Shown here: positions 17,629 through 25,926 of the stretch, piece by piece
Layout: every line of letters starts with the position of its first letter
How positions within the stretch are numbered: the first letter of the stretch is position 1
Assembly: GCF_017875645.1 (NCBI RefSeq)
Contig: NZ_JAGGMR010000001.1
Span: forward strand, 1,674,001 to 1,738,000
Direction of reading: 5' to 3'
DNA from: Nocardia goodfellowii
GTDB lineage: Bacteria; Actinomycetota; Actinomycetes; Mycobacteriales; Mycobacteriaceae
Length of the DNA stretch: 64,000 bases
Made by a program: the position numbers and the translations under genes
Notes under the pieces: model-generated
Databases searched by the model: none
What the model saw: the letters and a program-made list of their open reading frames with translations, nothing else
Told to the model about the DNA's origin: nothing

Positions 17629-18323
17629 CGCTCCGCGGGCGCCGACTCCACGTCGAAATCCTCGGCGGGCTTGGCCATTTCCTGCCGGTAGTGCCGGATA
17701 CCGAGTGCGGTCCCGATGATCAGACCCACCACCAGCGTGCCGATCACCATCGGCATCAACCACGGCACCCGCTGCAACCAGCTGCCCGCGTAGTAGCCGA
17801 TCAGCAGCAGCACCGGCGCCCAGATGATCGCGCCGATCGTGCTGGCCACGGTGTATTTCCGGTGATCCATGCCGGCCGCGCCGGCGACCATCGGGCACAG
17901 CGTGCGCACCCACGGAATCCAGCGCGCCACCAGCACCGCCAGAAAACCGTGCCGCTGCAACAACTCCGAGACCCGGGCCAGGTTCCTGGTGTTGATGTAG
18001 CGGCCGTCCTTGCGGGCCACCAGATGATGGCCCGTGCGCTGGCCGATGACGTACCCGACCTGGTTTCCGGCGATCGCGGCGAACATCGCGCCCACCGACA
18101 ACGCCCACACCTGGGCTTCGCCGGTGGCGTGCGCGGCCATGACGATGCCCGCGGTGATGAGCATCGAGTCGCCGGGCAGGAACAGCCCGACGATCAACGC
18201 GCATTCCAGGAAGACGAAGGTGAGGACCACCGTCCAGACGAGCGTGGGGCCCGCCGAGAGGAGCGGATCGAAAGAGCCCACCGCCAGGGGCTCGACCGCT
18301 AGAAGAGAGGGCGCCGTACCCAC
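17625..18323 (-). CDS. DedA-family membrane protein (second of pair)
   Basis: 232 residues from GTG 18323. DedA/SNARE-associated PF09335 features include a re-entrant loop E-x-x-LxxGLFLPGDSMLITAG, GNQVGYVIGQRTG, and the conserved basic segment VARWIPWVRTLCPMVAGAAGM, plus about five membrane segments. The family transports undecaprenyl phosphate or other phospholipids and supports membrane homeostasis. It follows another DedA gene by four bases, so both are likely in one operon. It resembles Rv0364. Confidence 0.9.
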   Translation of the reverse strand: MGTAPSLLAVEPLAVGSFDPLLSAGPTLVWTVVLTFVFLECALIVGLFLPGDSMLITAGIVMAAHATGEAQVWALSVGAMFAAIAGNQVGYVIGQRTGHHLVARKDGRYINTRNLARVSELLQRHGFLAVLVARWIPWVRTLCPMVAGAAGMDHRKYTVASTIGAIIWAPVLLLIGYYAGSWLQRVPWLMPMVIGTLVVGLIIGTALGIRHYRQEMAKPAEDFDVESAPAER

Positions 18324-18327
18324 CGGC

Positions 18328-19059
18328 TCAGCGGGTCGATTCGTTGGACGTGGCGGTGAGCTCGGCCTCGAGCACTTCCTTGGCCGGTGTATTGCCGCGG
18401 TTGAGCAGCTTCTTCCCGATGGCCATGATGCCGGGCAGGATCGAGACGAACACGATCAGCAGGAAGATCGCCTCGATGTGATCGCGCACGAAGGCCACGT
18501 TGCCGAGGAAGTATCCGATGATGGTGACGCCGCCGCCCCACAGGATCGCGCCGACGATGTCGAAGGCGACGAACTTGCGGTAGGTCATCTGGGAGACGCC
18601 CGCGAGCACCGGCATGAAGGTGCGGACGATCGGGACGAAGCGGGCCAGGATGATCGTCTTCGGGCCGTGCTTCTCGAAGAACTCGTGCGTATCGGTCACG
18701 TAGTGCTTCTTGAAGAAGCGGGTGTCTTCCTTGTGGAAGATCTTCGGGCCGATTCCGCGCCCGATCCAATATCCGCACTGGTCGCCGAGGAAGGCGACCA
18801 GGACGGTCGCGGGCAGCAGGACCCAGATCGACACCGGGGGACTGGGCTGCGCCGACAACATGCCGCCGGTGAACAGCAGCGAATCACCGGGCAGGATCGG
18901 GAACAGCAGACCGGTCTCGATGAAGACGATGATCAGGATCGCGGGCAGTACCGCGTTCGCCAGCCAAGTCTCGGTGAGCAGTGTCATCGGGTCGAGGATG
19001 TTGCTCCACACCGACTTATCGGTCGCTGCCAGTAGATCGGTCGCTGCCAGCAGATTCAC
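18328..19059 (-). CDS. DedA-family membrane protein (first of pair)
   Basis: 243 residues. It has the same DedA layout: FIETGLLFPILPGDSLLFTGG, GDQCGYWIGRGIG, and LARFVPIVRTFMPVLAGVSQM, with C-terminal helices and a short polar tail. GTG at 19057-19059 is chosen because AGGAGG lies four bases before it. Near the start the sequence repeats (LLAATDLLAATD, a 15-base duplication). The two neighbouring DedA proteins differ clearly, so this is an old paralogue pair. Confidence 0.9.
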   Translation of the reverse strand: MNLLAATDLLAATDKSVWSNILDPMTLLTETWLANAVLPAILIIVFIETGLLFPILPGDSLLFTGGMLSAQPSPPVSIWVLLPATVLVAFLGDQCGYWIGRGIGPKIFHKEDTRFFKKHYVTDTHEFFEKHGPKTIILARFVPIVRTFMPVLAGVSQMTYRKFVAFDIVGAILWGGGVTIIGYFLGNVAFVRDHIEAIFLLIVFVSILPGIMAIGKKLLNRGNTPAKEVLEAELTATSNESTR

Positions 19060-19124
19060 GCGGCCTCCTGTTCGGGGTCGGCCGGCGCGCGTCACGTTTT
19101 ACCGTTCGAGTGCCGCCAGCCCGA

Positions 19125-19149
19125 TTACCCGGCCCACAGTACCGGGTAA
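19125..19149. promoter_or_regulatory. Operator-like inverted repeat between dedA and fba
   Basis: Perfect arms TTACCCGG (19125-19132) and CCGGGTAA (19142-19149) with a 9-base spacer, in the 233-base divergent gap between the dedA pair and fba. The size suits a dimeric regulator; the protein is unknown. Confidence 0.4.
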
Positions 19150-19292
19150 CGGCCCCTGGCTTAGGGTGTGCCTGACAGAATTGTCTTTTGCCGCATCTAC
19201 ACGCGGCGTGAGCTCAGAGCCCGAAGGCGGTTGTGCAGCCTGACCACGCAGGGCTCGACGCACGCCGCCAATCGAACACGGAGGTTGTCACT

Positions 19293-20327
19293 GTGCCCAT
19301 CGCGACTCCGGAGGTCTACGCCGAGATGCTCGGTCGGGCCAAAGCGAACTCCTTCGCCTTCCCGGCCATCAACTGCACGTCGTCGGAGACGGTGAACGCG
19401 GCCATCAAGGGCTTCGCGGACGCCGGCAGTGACGGCATCATCCAGTTCTCCACCGGCGGCTCGGAATTCGGTTCCGGCCTGGGTGTGAAAGACATGGTCA
19501 CCGGTGCGGTGGCGCTGGCCGAGTTCGCGCACGTCATCGCCGCCAAGTACGACGTGACGATCGCGCTGCACACCGACCACTGCCCGAAGGACAAGCTGGA
19601 CGGCTTCGTGCGGCCGCTCATCGCCATCTCCCAGGAGCGGGTGAACGCGGGCCGCGACCCGCTGTTCCAGTCGCACATGTGGGACGGTTCGGCGATCCCG
19701 ATCGACGAGAACCTGGAGATCGCGAAGGAGCTGTTGAAGGCCACGCACGCGGCCAACATCATCCTCGAGGTGGAGATCGGCGTCGTCGGCGGCGAAGAGG
19801 ACGGCGTCGAGGCCGAGATCAACGACAAGCTCTACACCTCCCCGGAGGATTTCGAGAAGACCATCGACGCGCTCGGCCACGGCGAGAACGGCAAGTACCT
19901 ACTGGCCGCCACCTTCGGCAACGTGCACGGCGTCTACAAGCCGGGCAATGTGAAGCTGCGTCCCGAGGTGCTGGCCGAGGGCCAGCGCGTGGCCGCCGCC
20001 AAGTTGGGCCTGGGCAGCGACGCACAACCGTTCGATTTCGTCTTCCACGGCGGCTCGGGCTCGCTGAAGTCGGAGATCGAGGACGCGCTGCGTTTCGGCG
20101 TGGTGAAGATGAACGTCGACACCGACACCCAGTACGCCTTCACCCGTCCGATCGCCGGTCACATGTTCGGCAACTACGACGGCGTGCTGAAGATCGACGG
20201 CGAGGTCGGCAACAAGAAGGTCTACGATCCGCGCTCCTACCTGAAGAAGGCCGAAGCGGCCATGGCGGCGCGTGTCGTCGAGGCGTGCAATGATCTGAAG
20301 TCTGCGGGACGGTCGATCAGCGCCTGA
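19293..20327 (+). CDS. fba: Class II fructose-bisphosphate aldolase
   Basis: Zinc-dependent glycolytic/gluconeogenic enzyme that cleaves fructose 1,6-bisphosphate. 344 residues, almost colinear with M. tuberculosis Rv0363c. Metal and substrate motifs include LHTDHCPKDKL (His and Asp), EVEIGVVGGEEDGV, NVHGVYKPGN, VFHGGSGS and KMNVDTDTQYAF. GTG at 19293 (MPIATPEVY) has GGAGG eight bases upstream. It is followed directly by a hairpin with a T run, so it appears monocistronic. Confidence 0.98.
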   Translation: MPIATPEVYAEMLGRAKANSFAFPAINCTSSETVNAAIKGFADAGSDGIIQFSTGGSEFGSGLGVKDMVTGAVALAEFAHVIAAKYDVTIALHTDHCPKDKLDGFVRPLIAISQERVNAGRDPLFQSHMWDGSAIPIDENLEIAKELLKATHAANIILEVEIGVVGGEEDGVEAEINDKLYTSPEDFEKTIDALGHGENGKYLLAATFGNVHGVYKPGNVKLRPEVLAEGQRVAAAKLGLGSDAQPFDFVFHGGSGSLKSEIEDALRFGVVKMNVDTDTQYAFTRPIAGHMFGNYDGVLKIDGEVGNKKVYDPRSYLKKAEAAMAARVVEACNDLKSAGRSISA

Positions 20328-20356
20328 CCCTTTCGCCTCTCGGGGGCAAGGGTTTT
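20327..20356 (+). terminator. Terminator of fba
   Basis: ACCCTT-tc-GCC pairs with GGC-AAGGGT and is followed by TTTT; the stem begins at the last base of the fba stop codon. The TC bulge is on the 5' side. Confidence 0.65.
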
Positions 20357-20385
20357 GCCGCCGATGAGGGAGCAATAGGAAGTTC

Positions 20386-21504
20386 ATGAGTGTGGATGTG
20401 CGCGTGCTCGGGCCCGTCCGGTTGTTCGTCGGTGGTGAACCGGTGGCGGTCGGCGGGCCCAAGCCGCGCGCGTTGCTGGCGGCGTTGACCGTCAATCGGC
20501 GGCGCGCGGTGTCCTCGGCTGTCCTGGCCGACATGGTGTGGAACGAGGATCCGCCCGACTCCTACGCCGCGAGCCTGCAGGTGTTCGTCTCGAATATTCG
20601 TAAGGCGCTGCGTAATTCGGGTGTCGATCCGGCGCAGGTGCTGCGCACGGAGTCCTCGGGCTATCGGCTGGAGATTTCCGAGGCGGCCTGCGACATCGGC
20701 AGATTCGAGGCCGCGCGCGAGGCCGCGGCCAAGGCCGCCGGTGTCGGCGACAACGAGAGTGCGGCACGGCTCTACGCGACCGCGTTGCGGGAGTGGACCG
20801 GTCGCGCGCTGGCCGATCTGGCGGGTCTGGGTTTCGCCGACGGATTCGCCACCGCCATGGACGAGGAGCGCCTGGTCGCCGCCTCGGCTCGGATCGACGC
20901 CGAGATCGCCTGCGGGCGGCACTCTTCGGTGATCGGCGAGCTGCGTTCGATGACCGCCGAACATCCGCTGCGGGAACCGCTGTGGGGTCAGCTGATCACC
21001 GCGCTGTATCTGTCCGGGCGGCAAGCCGACGCGCTCGCCGCCGCGCGCACGGTCAAGGAGGTGCTCGCCGAGGAGCTCGGGATCGATCCGGGCCCCGCGC
21101 TGGTCGAGCTGGAGCAGCGGGTGCTGCGCCAGGAACCGTTGCACACCACCGAGTTCCGGCGCGCCGAAGACCTGCACAAGTACATGACCGAGACGGTCAC
21201 CGAGACGCCGCGCACGGTCCGCAACGGACAGCTGCGGCTATCCGACGGCCGGGCGCAGGTGATTCCGCCAGCTGGGCTGCGCATCGGCCGGATGACCGAC
21301 AACGATCTGATCCTCGACGACCCCAAGGCCAGCCGCTATCACGCGCACATCATGCCGAGCCGGGCCGGTCTGCTGATCAAGGATCTGGGTTCGGCCAACG
21401 GCGTCTACGTCAACGAGGAAGCCATCGACAACGGCGCGCTGCTCGCCGACGGCGATGTCATCCGGATCGGTGCGACCGTGCTGGTGTTCCAGGCGATCAC
21501 CTGA
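20386..21504 (+). CDS. EmbR-like transcriptional regulator (SARP DNA-binding, BTAD and FHA domains)
   Basis: 372 residues. An OmpR-type winged helix is at about 1-95 (RALLAALTVNRRRAVSSAVL to TESSGYRLE). The bacterial transcriptional activation domain is at about 100-250 (LSGRQADALAAARTVKEVL). A C-terminal FHA domain is at about 290-370 with GRMTDNDLILDD, RYHAHI and DLGSANGVYVN, the phosphothreonine-binding loops. This three-part layout is that of M. tuberculosis EmbR, which is phosphorylated by PknH and activates arabinan genes. No kinase gene is adjacent here, so its signal is unknown. It may be an EmbR paralogue. Confidence 0.88.
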   Translation: MSVDVRVLGPVRLFVGGEPVAVGGPKPRALLAALTVNRRRAVSSAVLADMVWNEDPPDSYAASLQVFVSNIRKALRNSGVDPAQVLRTESSGYRLEISEAACDIGRFEAAREAAAKAAGVGDNESAARLYATALREWTGRALADLAGLGFADGFATAMDEERLVAASARIDAEIACGRHSSVIGELRSMTAEHPLREPLWGQLITALYLSGRQADALAAARTVKEVLAEELGIDPGPALVELEQRVLRQEPLHTTEFRRAEDLHKYMTETVTETPRTVRNGQLRLSDGRAQVIPPAGLRIGRMTDNDLILDDPKASRYHAHIMPSRAGLLIKDLGSANGVYVNEEAIDNGALLADGDVIRIGATVLVFQAIT

Positions 21505-21511
21505 CCGGCGC

Positions 21512-21826
21512 TCAGTCGTCCACGTATTCGCAGGCGATGCCGTCGCCGTCGCGGTCCAGGTAGGACCAGTAGCCGGGTTCGCCGCGGCGCAGGTGCCCGT
21601 TGCCGTCGCGCCTGGCTTCGGCGCAGCTGCTGTAGAACTGCTTCTTCGGTGTGTCGCCGGCGGTCGGTCTCGGGTCCTGGTCGCGCAGTTCGCCGGCCTG
21701 CGCGAGGGCGGGCGCCGGACCGAGAATGGCGGCCGCGGGGGCGAGCCCGAATCCGGCTACCAGGCACAGGGCACCGAGGGCCGAGGCCGCGCGGCGGGAA
21801 TTCACGGAGTTTCTCACGGCCTCCAT
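21512..21826 (-). CDS. Secreted Excalibur calcium-binding protein
   Basis: 104 residues. An N-terminal signal peptide (ALGALCLVAGFGLAPAAAILG) ends near an Ala-rich cleavage region (ALA-QAG). The short Excalibur domain contains FYSSCAEARRDGNGHLRRGE and the calcium loop LDRDGDGIACE. Such domains are extracellular, and two Cys residues could form a disulphide. It is convergent with the EmbR-like gene, which ends eight bases away. The partner and role are unknown. Confidence 0.85.
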   Translation of the reverse strand: MEAVRNSVNSRRAASALGALCLVAGFGLAPAAAILGPAPALAQAGELRDQDPRPTAGDTPKKQFYSSCAEARRDGNGHLRRGEPGYWSYLDRDGDGIACEYVDD

Positions 21827-21888
21827 CGTGCGCCGACTTCGGAATCGCTGCTATTACCGCTGATCCCGGCTTGATCGAAAGCCTGGAG

Positions 21889-22926
21889 TCAAGCGAAGCG
21901 CACTTCGGCCAGCGCCCGCCCGAACAGCTTGCGCCCGTCGGCGGCACCGCTCAACATGATTGTCCCGGTGCGGCTTCCGGCGTCCAGCGACTTGATCTTG
22001 CCGCTGAAGTCGACGGTGGTCGCGGCGTCCGCGGCGACCGGGACGAAACCGGAGAACCGGACGCTGAACTTCTCGATGGCGGTGGGATCGCCCAGCCACG
22101 AGGTCAGATAGTCGGCGGCCAGGCCCATGGTGAGCATGCCGTGCGCGACCACGGTCGGCAGGCCGACCAGTTCGGCGGCGCGGTCACTGAAGTGGATCGG
22201 GTTCGGGTCGCCCGAGACACCGGCGTAATTGGCGAGGTCACCGCGGGTCAGCCGGGCGGAGCCCGCGGGCAGCGCGGTGCCCGGGGATAGCTCCTCGAAC
22301 GCGGGCAGCGTGTGCACGAGGGCGGGCTCGCGGGCCGGAATGTCCAGCGGGACACCGGCTACGGGCAGCTCGGCGAGCGGGCCGGTCTCGTCCAGCTCCG
22401 AGGGGCGGACGTGCATGAAGATGCTCTCCACCGCTTCCACCAGATTCGGGTCCACGTCGGCGCCGCGGCGGGCGACGATGGTGCTGGAGCCGACCTGCGC
22501 GATCTCCCCGTGCTGATTGCGCAGCACGAACTTGACGTGGATGAAGTCGTTGTCACCGAACTGGCGCAGCGAATCGATCAGGACTTCGGTCTGCATCCGG
22601 TCGCCCGCGAGGATCGGGCGGCGCATCTCGAAAACCTGATCGGTCTGCAGCACCTGGGTGAGGTCGTAGTCGGTGAGCACCGAGTCCAAGAGCGCGCGGG
22701 TACTGGCCATGCCGATCACCGAGGCGAACGTCGGCGGCGCGATCAGACCCTCGTACCCGAGCTTGCGGGCATCGGGTTCGCGCTGATGCGCACCATGATG
22801 GTTCTGCACGGCGCGGGCGAACTCGCGCACTTTCTCCCGGCCGACCTCGTAGTGGTCGCGAACCTGAAAGCGTCGTCCGGCCAGCCCAGTCGACTGACCG
22901 ACAGCTCCGGTTTCCGGTTGCGCCAT
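21889..22926 (-). CDS. Fused (3R)-hydroxyacyl-ACP dehydratase, HadA-HadB fusion
   Basis: 345 residues in two hot-dog domains. The N-terminal half matches M. tuberculosis HadA (DHYEVGREKVREFARAVQN, KLGYEGLIAPPTF, LQTDQVFEMRRPILAGD). The C-terminal half matches HadB, with the catalytic hydratase motif YAGVSGDPNPIHFSD (Asp and His) and VAHGMLTMGL. In M. tuberculosis HadA and HadB are separate proteins that pair in the FAS-II mycolate pathway; here they are one chain with a linker of about 60 residues. Start ATG 22926 has AGGGAA in front; an ATG 18 bases upstream lacks a ribosome site. The likely role is dehydration during long-chain (mycolic) acid elongation. Confidence 0.88.
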   Translation of the reverse strand: MAQPETGAVGQSTGLAGRRFQVRDHYEVGREKVREFARAVQNHHGAHQREPDARKLGYEGLIAPPTFASVIGMASTRALLDSVLTDYDLTQVLQTDQVFEMRRPILAGDRMQTEVLIDSLRQFGDNDFIHVKFVLRNQHGEIAQVGSSTIVARRGADVDPNLVEAVESIFMHVRPSELDETGPLAELPVAGVPLDIPAREPALVHTLPAFEELSPGTALPAGSARLTRGDLANYAGVSGDPNPIHFSDRAAELVGLPTVVAHGMLTMGLAADYLTSWLGDPTAIEKFSVRFSGFVPVAADAATTVDFSGKIKSLDAGSRTGTIMLSGAADGRKLFGRALAEVRFA

Positions 22927-23061
22927 CGTCTGTTCCCTCGTCATGATCCGGGCCATGTTACTGGCGTATCGGACCAGTGACCAGGTGACTGTGACGTGGG
23001 CTACGGGTGACCTGGGCCTCCGCCAGCAGGGCGTTTATCCCCGTTGACGGAGGCGGTCCGG

Positions 23062-25389
23062 TCAGCTGCTGGGCGGCGGATCGCAGACCTTCCAGCCGTC
23101 GGCGGTGCGCTCCAGATCGAAGGTGCGCGCCGACTTCTTCGACGGATCCGCCGCGGTGTACACCGTGGCCTGGGCCAGCGCCTTGCCGTCGGAGATCTGG
23201 ATGGCGTCGACCTCGTCGACCACCGGGATGGTCTTCTGCTCCTGCGAAAGCTTGTGCACGCCGGCGAAATCGGCCTCGGGCAGCTTCGCGTAGAAATCGT
23301 GCAGCGACCCGCAGGTGCTGCTGCGCAGCGCCGCGAGATCACCGGCCTTCAGCGCACTCGTGTAGTCGCCGATGGCCTCGCGGACCTGAGTCTGCGGCGA
23401 ATCGTCCGAGCGGTTCGCGAAGGCGACGCCACCCGCGACCAGCGCGATGACCAGCGCGGCCGCGGCTCCGGCGCCGATCAGCAGGCGCTTGGACTTGCCG
23501 GACGCGGCGGCCGGCGCGGCCGGTTCCACCCGCTGCGGCGCGGCCATCGGCTGCGGCTGGTGCGGACGCTGCTGGGGCGGCTGCTGGCCCGCGGGCTGGA
23601 ACACCGACTGGACCGGCAGCGTCATCTGCACATCCGCCGGCGACTGCGCGTGCGGCACCCGGCGCGGTTGCGGTTGCTGCTGCGAAGGACCTTGCTTGCC
23701 AGGCTGTTTCGGGCCCGCCGCCGGACGCGGAGTCATCGGCGGCTTGGTCATCGGAGCCGGACGCGGCGGGACCGCGTCGGTCCGAATCTTCTGCGTGGCC
23801 TGCTGATCCGGCCGCGGCTGCACCGGAAGCGTGGTGGTCTTCGCGTCGTCCTCGGGCTTGGCGACGATCTTCATCGCCACGGTCTCGGCATCGGCACCGG
23901 CCACATCCGGTGCGGGCGGCGGGGGAGCATCCACCGGCTCGTCGTTCCGCATCCCAACGGTATCGGCGTCGTCGGCCGAGCCCTCGACGGCGCGCGCCGG
24001 TGTCTCCGCCTTATCCGGGCGCGGCTGGATCCGCATGACAACGGTCTTCGCGTCCGCCCCGGCCGAATCGTCGGGTTCGCTTGCGGCATCAGGGGTTTCG
24101 GGCTTCGCGGGGTGCCGAGACTCGCCTGTTTCGGACGTGTGCTCGGACCTGCCTCCGGGTGTGGCGGACTTCCCCGCCGCGGGCGTGGACTGAGAGCTAC
24201 CTGCTTCGAAAGTGCGCTGCGACTTCCCTGCCTCGGGCGCGGGCTGAGATTTTCCTGTCGTGGTTGGGAACTCGCTGCCTTGCGGCGCGGGGTGGGACTT
24301 GCCTGTCCCGGGTGTGGACTGGGAACTATCTGTTTCGCGAGTGCGCTGCGGTGTCCCTGCCTCGGGCGCTGGCTGAGTTTTTCCGGTCTGGGGCGTGGGC
24401 TGGGACTCGCTGGTGTTTGGCGTGGGCTGAGACCTGCCTGTCCCGGATGTGGACTGGGAACTATCTGTTTCGCGAGTGCCCTGCGGTGTCCCTGCCTCGG
24501 GCGCTGGCTGAGATTTTCCGGTCTGGGGCGTGGGCTGGGACTCGCTGGTGTTCGGCGTGGGCTGAGACTTGCCCGCCCCGGATGTGGACTGAGAATTACC
24601 TGTTTCGCGAGTGCCCTGCGGTGTCCCTGCCTCGGGCGCTGGCTGAGATTTTCCTGCCTCGGGCGCGAGTTGAGACTGGCCTGCTTCAGTTGTGGGCTGG
24701 AACGTGCCCATTTGGGGCGCGATCTCCGACTTGCTTGCCTCAGGGGCGGGCTGGGGCTTGCTTATCTCGGGCGTGGACTGGGGCTTGCTAATCTCGGGCG
24801 TTGGCTGGGACTTGCCTGCCTCGGGCGCGAGCTGGGACTGTCCTGCCTCGGCGGTGCGCTGGGACGCGCCTGTCTCCGGCGTGGGCTGGAACCTGCCTGG
24901 GTCGGGCGCGATCTCCGGCTTGCCGGCTTCGGCCGCGGGCGGGAATTTGCCGCCCTCGGGCGCGGGCTTCGGCTCGGTGGCCGCGGAGCCGGACTGCGAC
25001 GTGACGGCCTCGTCTCGGCGGATGGCGGTCGTGGCGGCGTCGGCGGCTCCCGCGGCGGGCTTGGTGCCCGCACCGTCGGCGGGCGCTTGGGCACTGCCGG
25101 AAGACGCACTCCGCGCGGGCTTTTCGGCCTCGGCGGGCTCCTCGGTCTTCCACTCGCTCTTTTTGGGCGCGTCGGTCCGGCGGGCCATCTCGACCGTCCG
25201 CGCCTGCGAGCTCACGGCTTCGGGGCGGTCGTCTTTCGGCTCGGCCGCGGCCATCGGCACGGTCGGGGCGGCGGTCGAATGCTTGACGGTGGGTGCGTCG
25301 GCGGCCGGTTCCACGGCGGCGTCGGTTCGCGCGTCCTGCGGACCGGCGGATTCCGGGGCCGGCTTCTTCTCGTCGTTCGGGTCGGACAC
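23062..25389 (-). CDS. Rv0361-like single-pass membrane protein with a long repeat-rich cytoplasmic arm
   Basis: 775 residues. Residues 1-140 are charged and low-complexity. About 142-408 is an array of 9-residue repeats (type SQPAPEAGK, SQPTPNTSE). Residues 409-632 are Pro/Gln-rich. The membrane helix is LLIGAGAAAALVIALVAGGVAFA (637-659). The extracellular domain of about 115 residues (TQVREAIGDYTSALKAGDLA to TADGWKVCDPPPSS) has two Cys and is of the NTF2-like/DUF4878 kind. Only the C-terminal part resembles Rv0361, about 275 residues long; the N-terminal arm is much expanded. The function is unknown. It is divergent from the DUF3151 gene, as in M. tuberculosis. Confidence 0.78.
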   Translation of the reverse strand: MSDPNDEKKPAPESAGPQDARTDAAVEPAADAPTVKHSTAAPTVPMAAAEPKDDRPEAVSSQARTVEMARRTDAPKKSEWKTEEPAEAEKPARSASSGSAQAPADGAGTKPAAGAADAATTAIRRDEAVTSQSGSAATEPKPAPEGGKFPPAAEAGKPEIAPDPGRFQPTPETGASQRTAEAGQSQLAPEAGKSQPTPEISKPQSTPEISKPQPAPEASKSEIAPQMGTFQPTTEAGQSQLAPEAGKSQPAPEAGTPQGTRETGNSQSTSGAGKSQPTPNTSESQPTPQTGKSQPAPEAGTPQGTRETDSSQSTSGTGRSQPTPNTSESQPTPQTGKTQPAPEAGTPQRTRETDSSQSTPGTGKSHPAPQGSEFPTTTGKSQPAPEAGKSQRTFEAGSSQSTPAAGKSATPGGRSEHTSETGESRHPAKPETPDAASEPDDSAGADAKTVVMRIQPRPDKAETPARAVEGSADDADTVGMRNDEPVDAPPPPAPDVAGADAETVAMKIVAKPEDDAKTTTLPVQPRPDQQATQKIRTDAVPPRPAPMTKPPMTPRPAAGPKQPGKQGPSQQQPQPRRVPHAQSPADVQMTLPVQSVFQPAGQQPPQQRPHQPQPMAAPQRVEPAAPAAASGKSKRLLIGAGAAAALVIALVAGGVAFANRSDDSPQTQVREAIGDYTSALKAGDLAALRSSTCGSLHDFYAKLPEADFAGVHKLSQEQKTIPVVDEVDAIQISDGKALAQATVYTAADPSKKSARTFDLERTADGWKVCDPPPSS
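24166..24966 (-). repeat. 27-bp in-frame tandem repeat array with 135-bp higher-order unit
   Basis: About 30 degenerate copies of a 27-base unit that encode 9 residues of the type S-Q-P-A/T-P-E-A-G-K. Inside the array five units form a 135-base block: the string TGTTTCGCGA on the plus strand recurs at 24331, 24466 and 24601, exactly 135 bases apart. The nucleotide match between these blocks is much higher than between single units, which indicates recent block duplication. All periods are multiples of three, so the reading frame is kept. Confidence 0.92.
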
Positions 25390-25473
25390 CTAATACCCCT
25401 CGCTCAGGCGGAACATGTGGAACTCGACGGCCAGCCTAGTGGGCATGTCGGTCCTACATGCAGAATGAACCGC

Positions 25474-25923
25474 ATGACCTCCTTCGGTGACTTGCTCGGA
25501 CCGCAGCCGGTACTCCTCCCGGAAAACACGGATGCGGAGGAGGCGCTGCTCAACAAGGCCGACCCGGTGCAGGTCGCGGCCGATCATCCGGCGGCTTCCA
25601 TCGCCTGGGCCTACCTCGCCGAGGCGGCGCTGACCCGCGGCGGCGCGGACGGCGCCGACGCCACGGTGAACCACGACATCGTCTCCGCCTACGCGTTCGC
25701 GCGCACCGGCTACCACCGCGGCCTGGACCTGTTGCGCCGCAACGGCTGGAAGGGTTTCGGCCCGGTGCCGTGGAGCCACGAACCCAATCAGGGCTTCCTG
25801 CGCAGCGTCGGCGCCCTGGCCCGCGCGGCCAAGGTGATCGGTGAGACCGAGGAGTACGCGCGCTGCCTGGACCTGCTCGAGGACTGCGATCCGCGGGCCG
25901 CAGCGGAACTCGGACTCGAGTAG
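25474..25923 (+). CDS. DUF3151 protein (Rv0360c-like)
   Basis: About 149 residues, cytoplasmic. It has the conserved DUF3151 features DLLGPQPVLLPENTDAEEALL, AYAFARTGYHRGLDLLRRNGWKG and GPVPWSHEPNQGFLRSVGALARAA. It is all-alpha and TPR-like by composition. An ATG nine bases upstream (25465) is also possible. The function is unknown; the family is confined to actinobacteria and keeps its place beside the Rv0361-type gene. Confidence 0.85.
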   Translation: MTSFGDLLGPQPVLLPENTDAEEALLNKADPVQVAADHPAASIAWAYLAEAALTRGGADGADATVNHDIVSAYAFARTGYHRGLDLLRRNGWKGFGPVPWSHEPNQGFLRSVGALARAAKVIGETEEYARCLDLLEDCDPRAAAELGLE

Positions 25924-25926
25924 TAA

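Noticed and set aside
24166..24966. CRISPR array
   Set aside because: Units are contiguous with no spacers, in frame, and coding; period is 27 bases.
23044..25923. Long plus-strand open frame across the repeat protein
   Set aside because: It is opposite the repeat-rich membrane protein gene and joins into the DUF3151 gene in the same frame. The real DUF3151 start is at 25474 and the rest is an artefact of the in-frame repeats.
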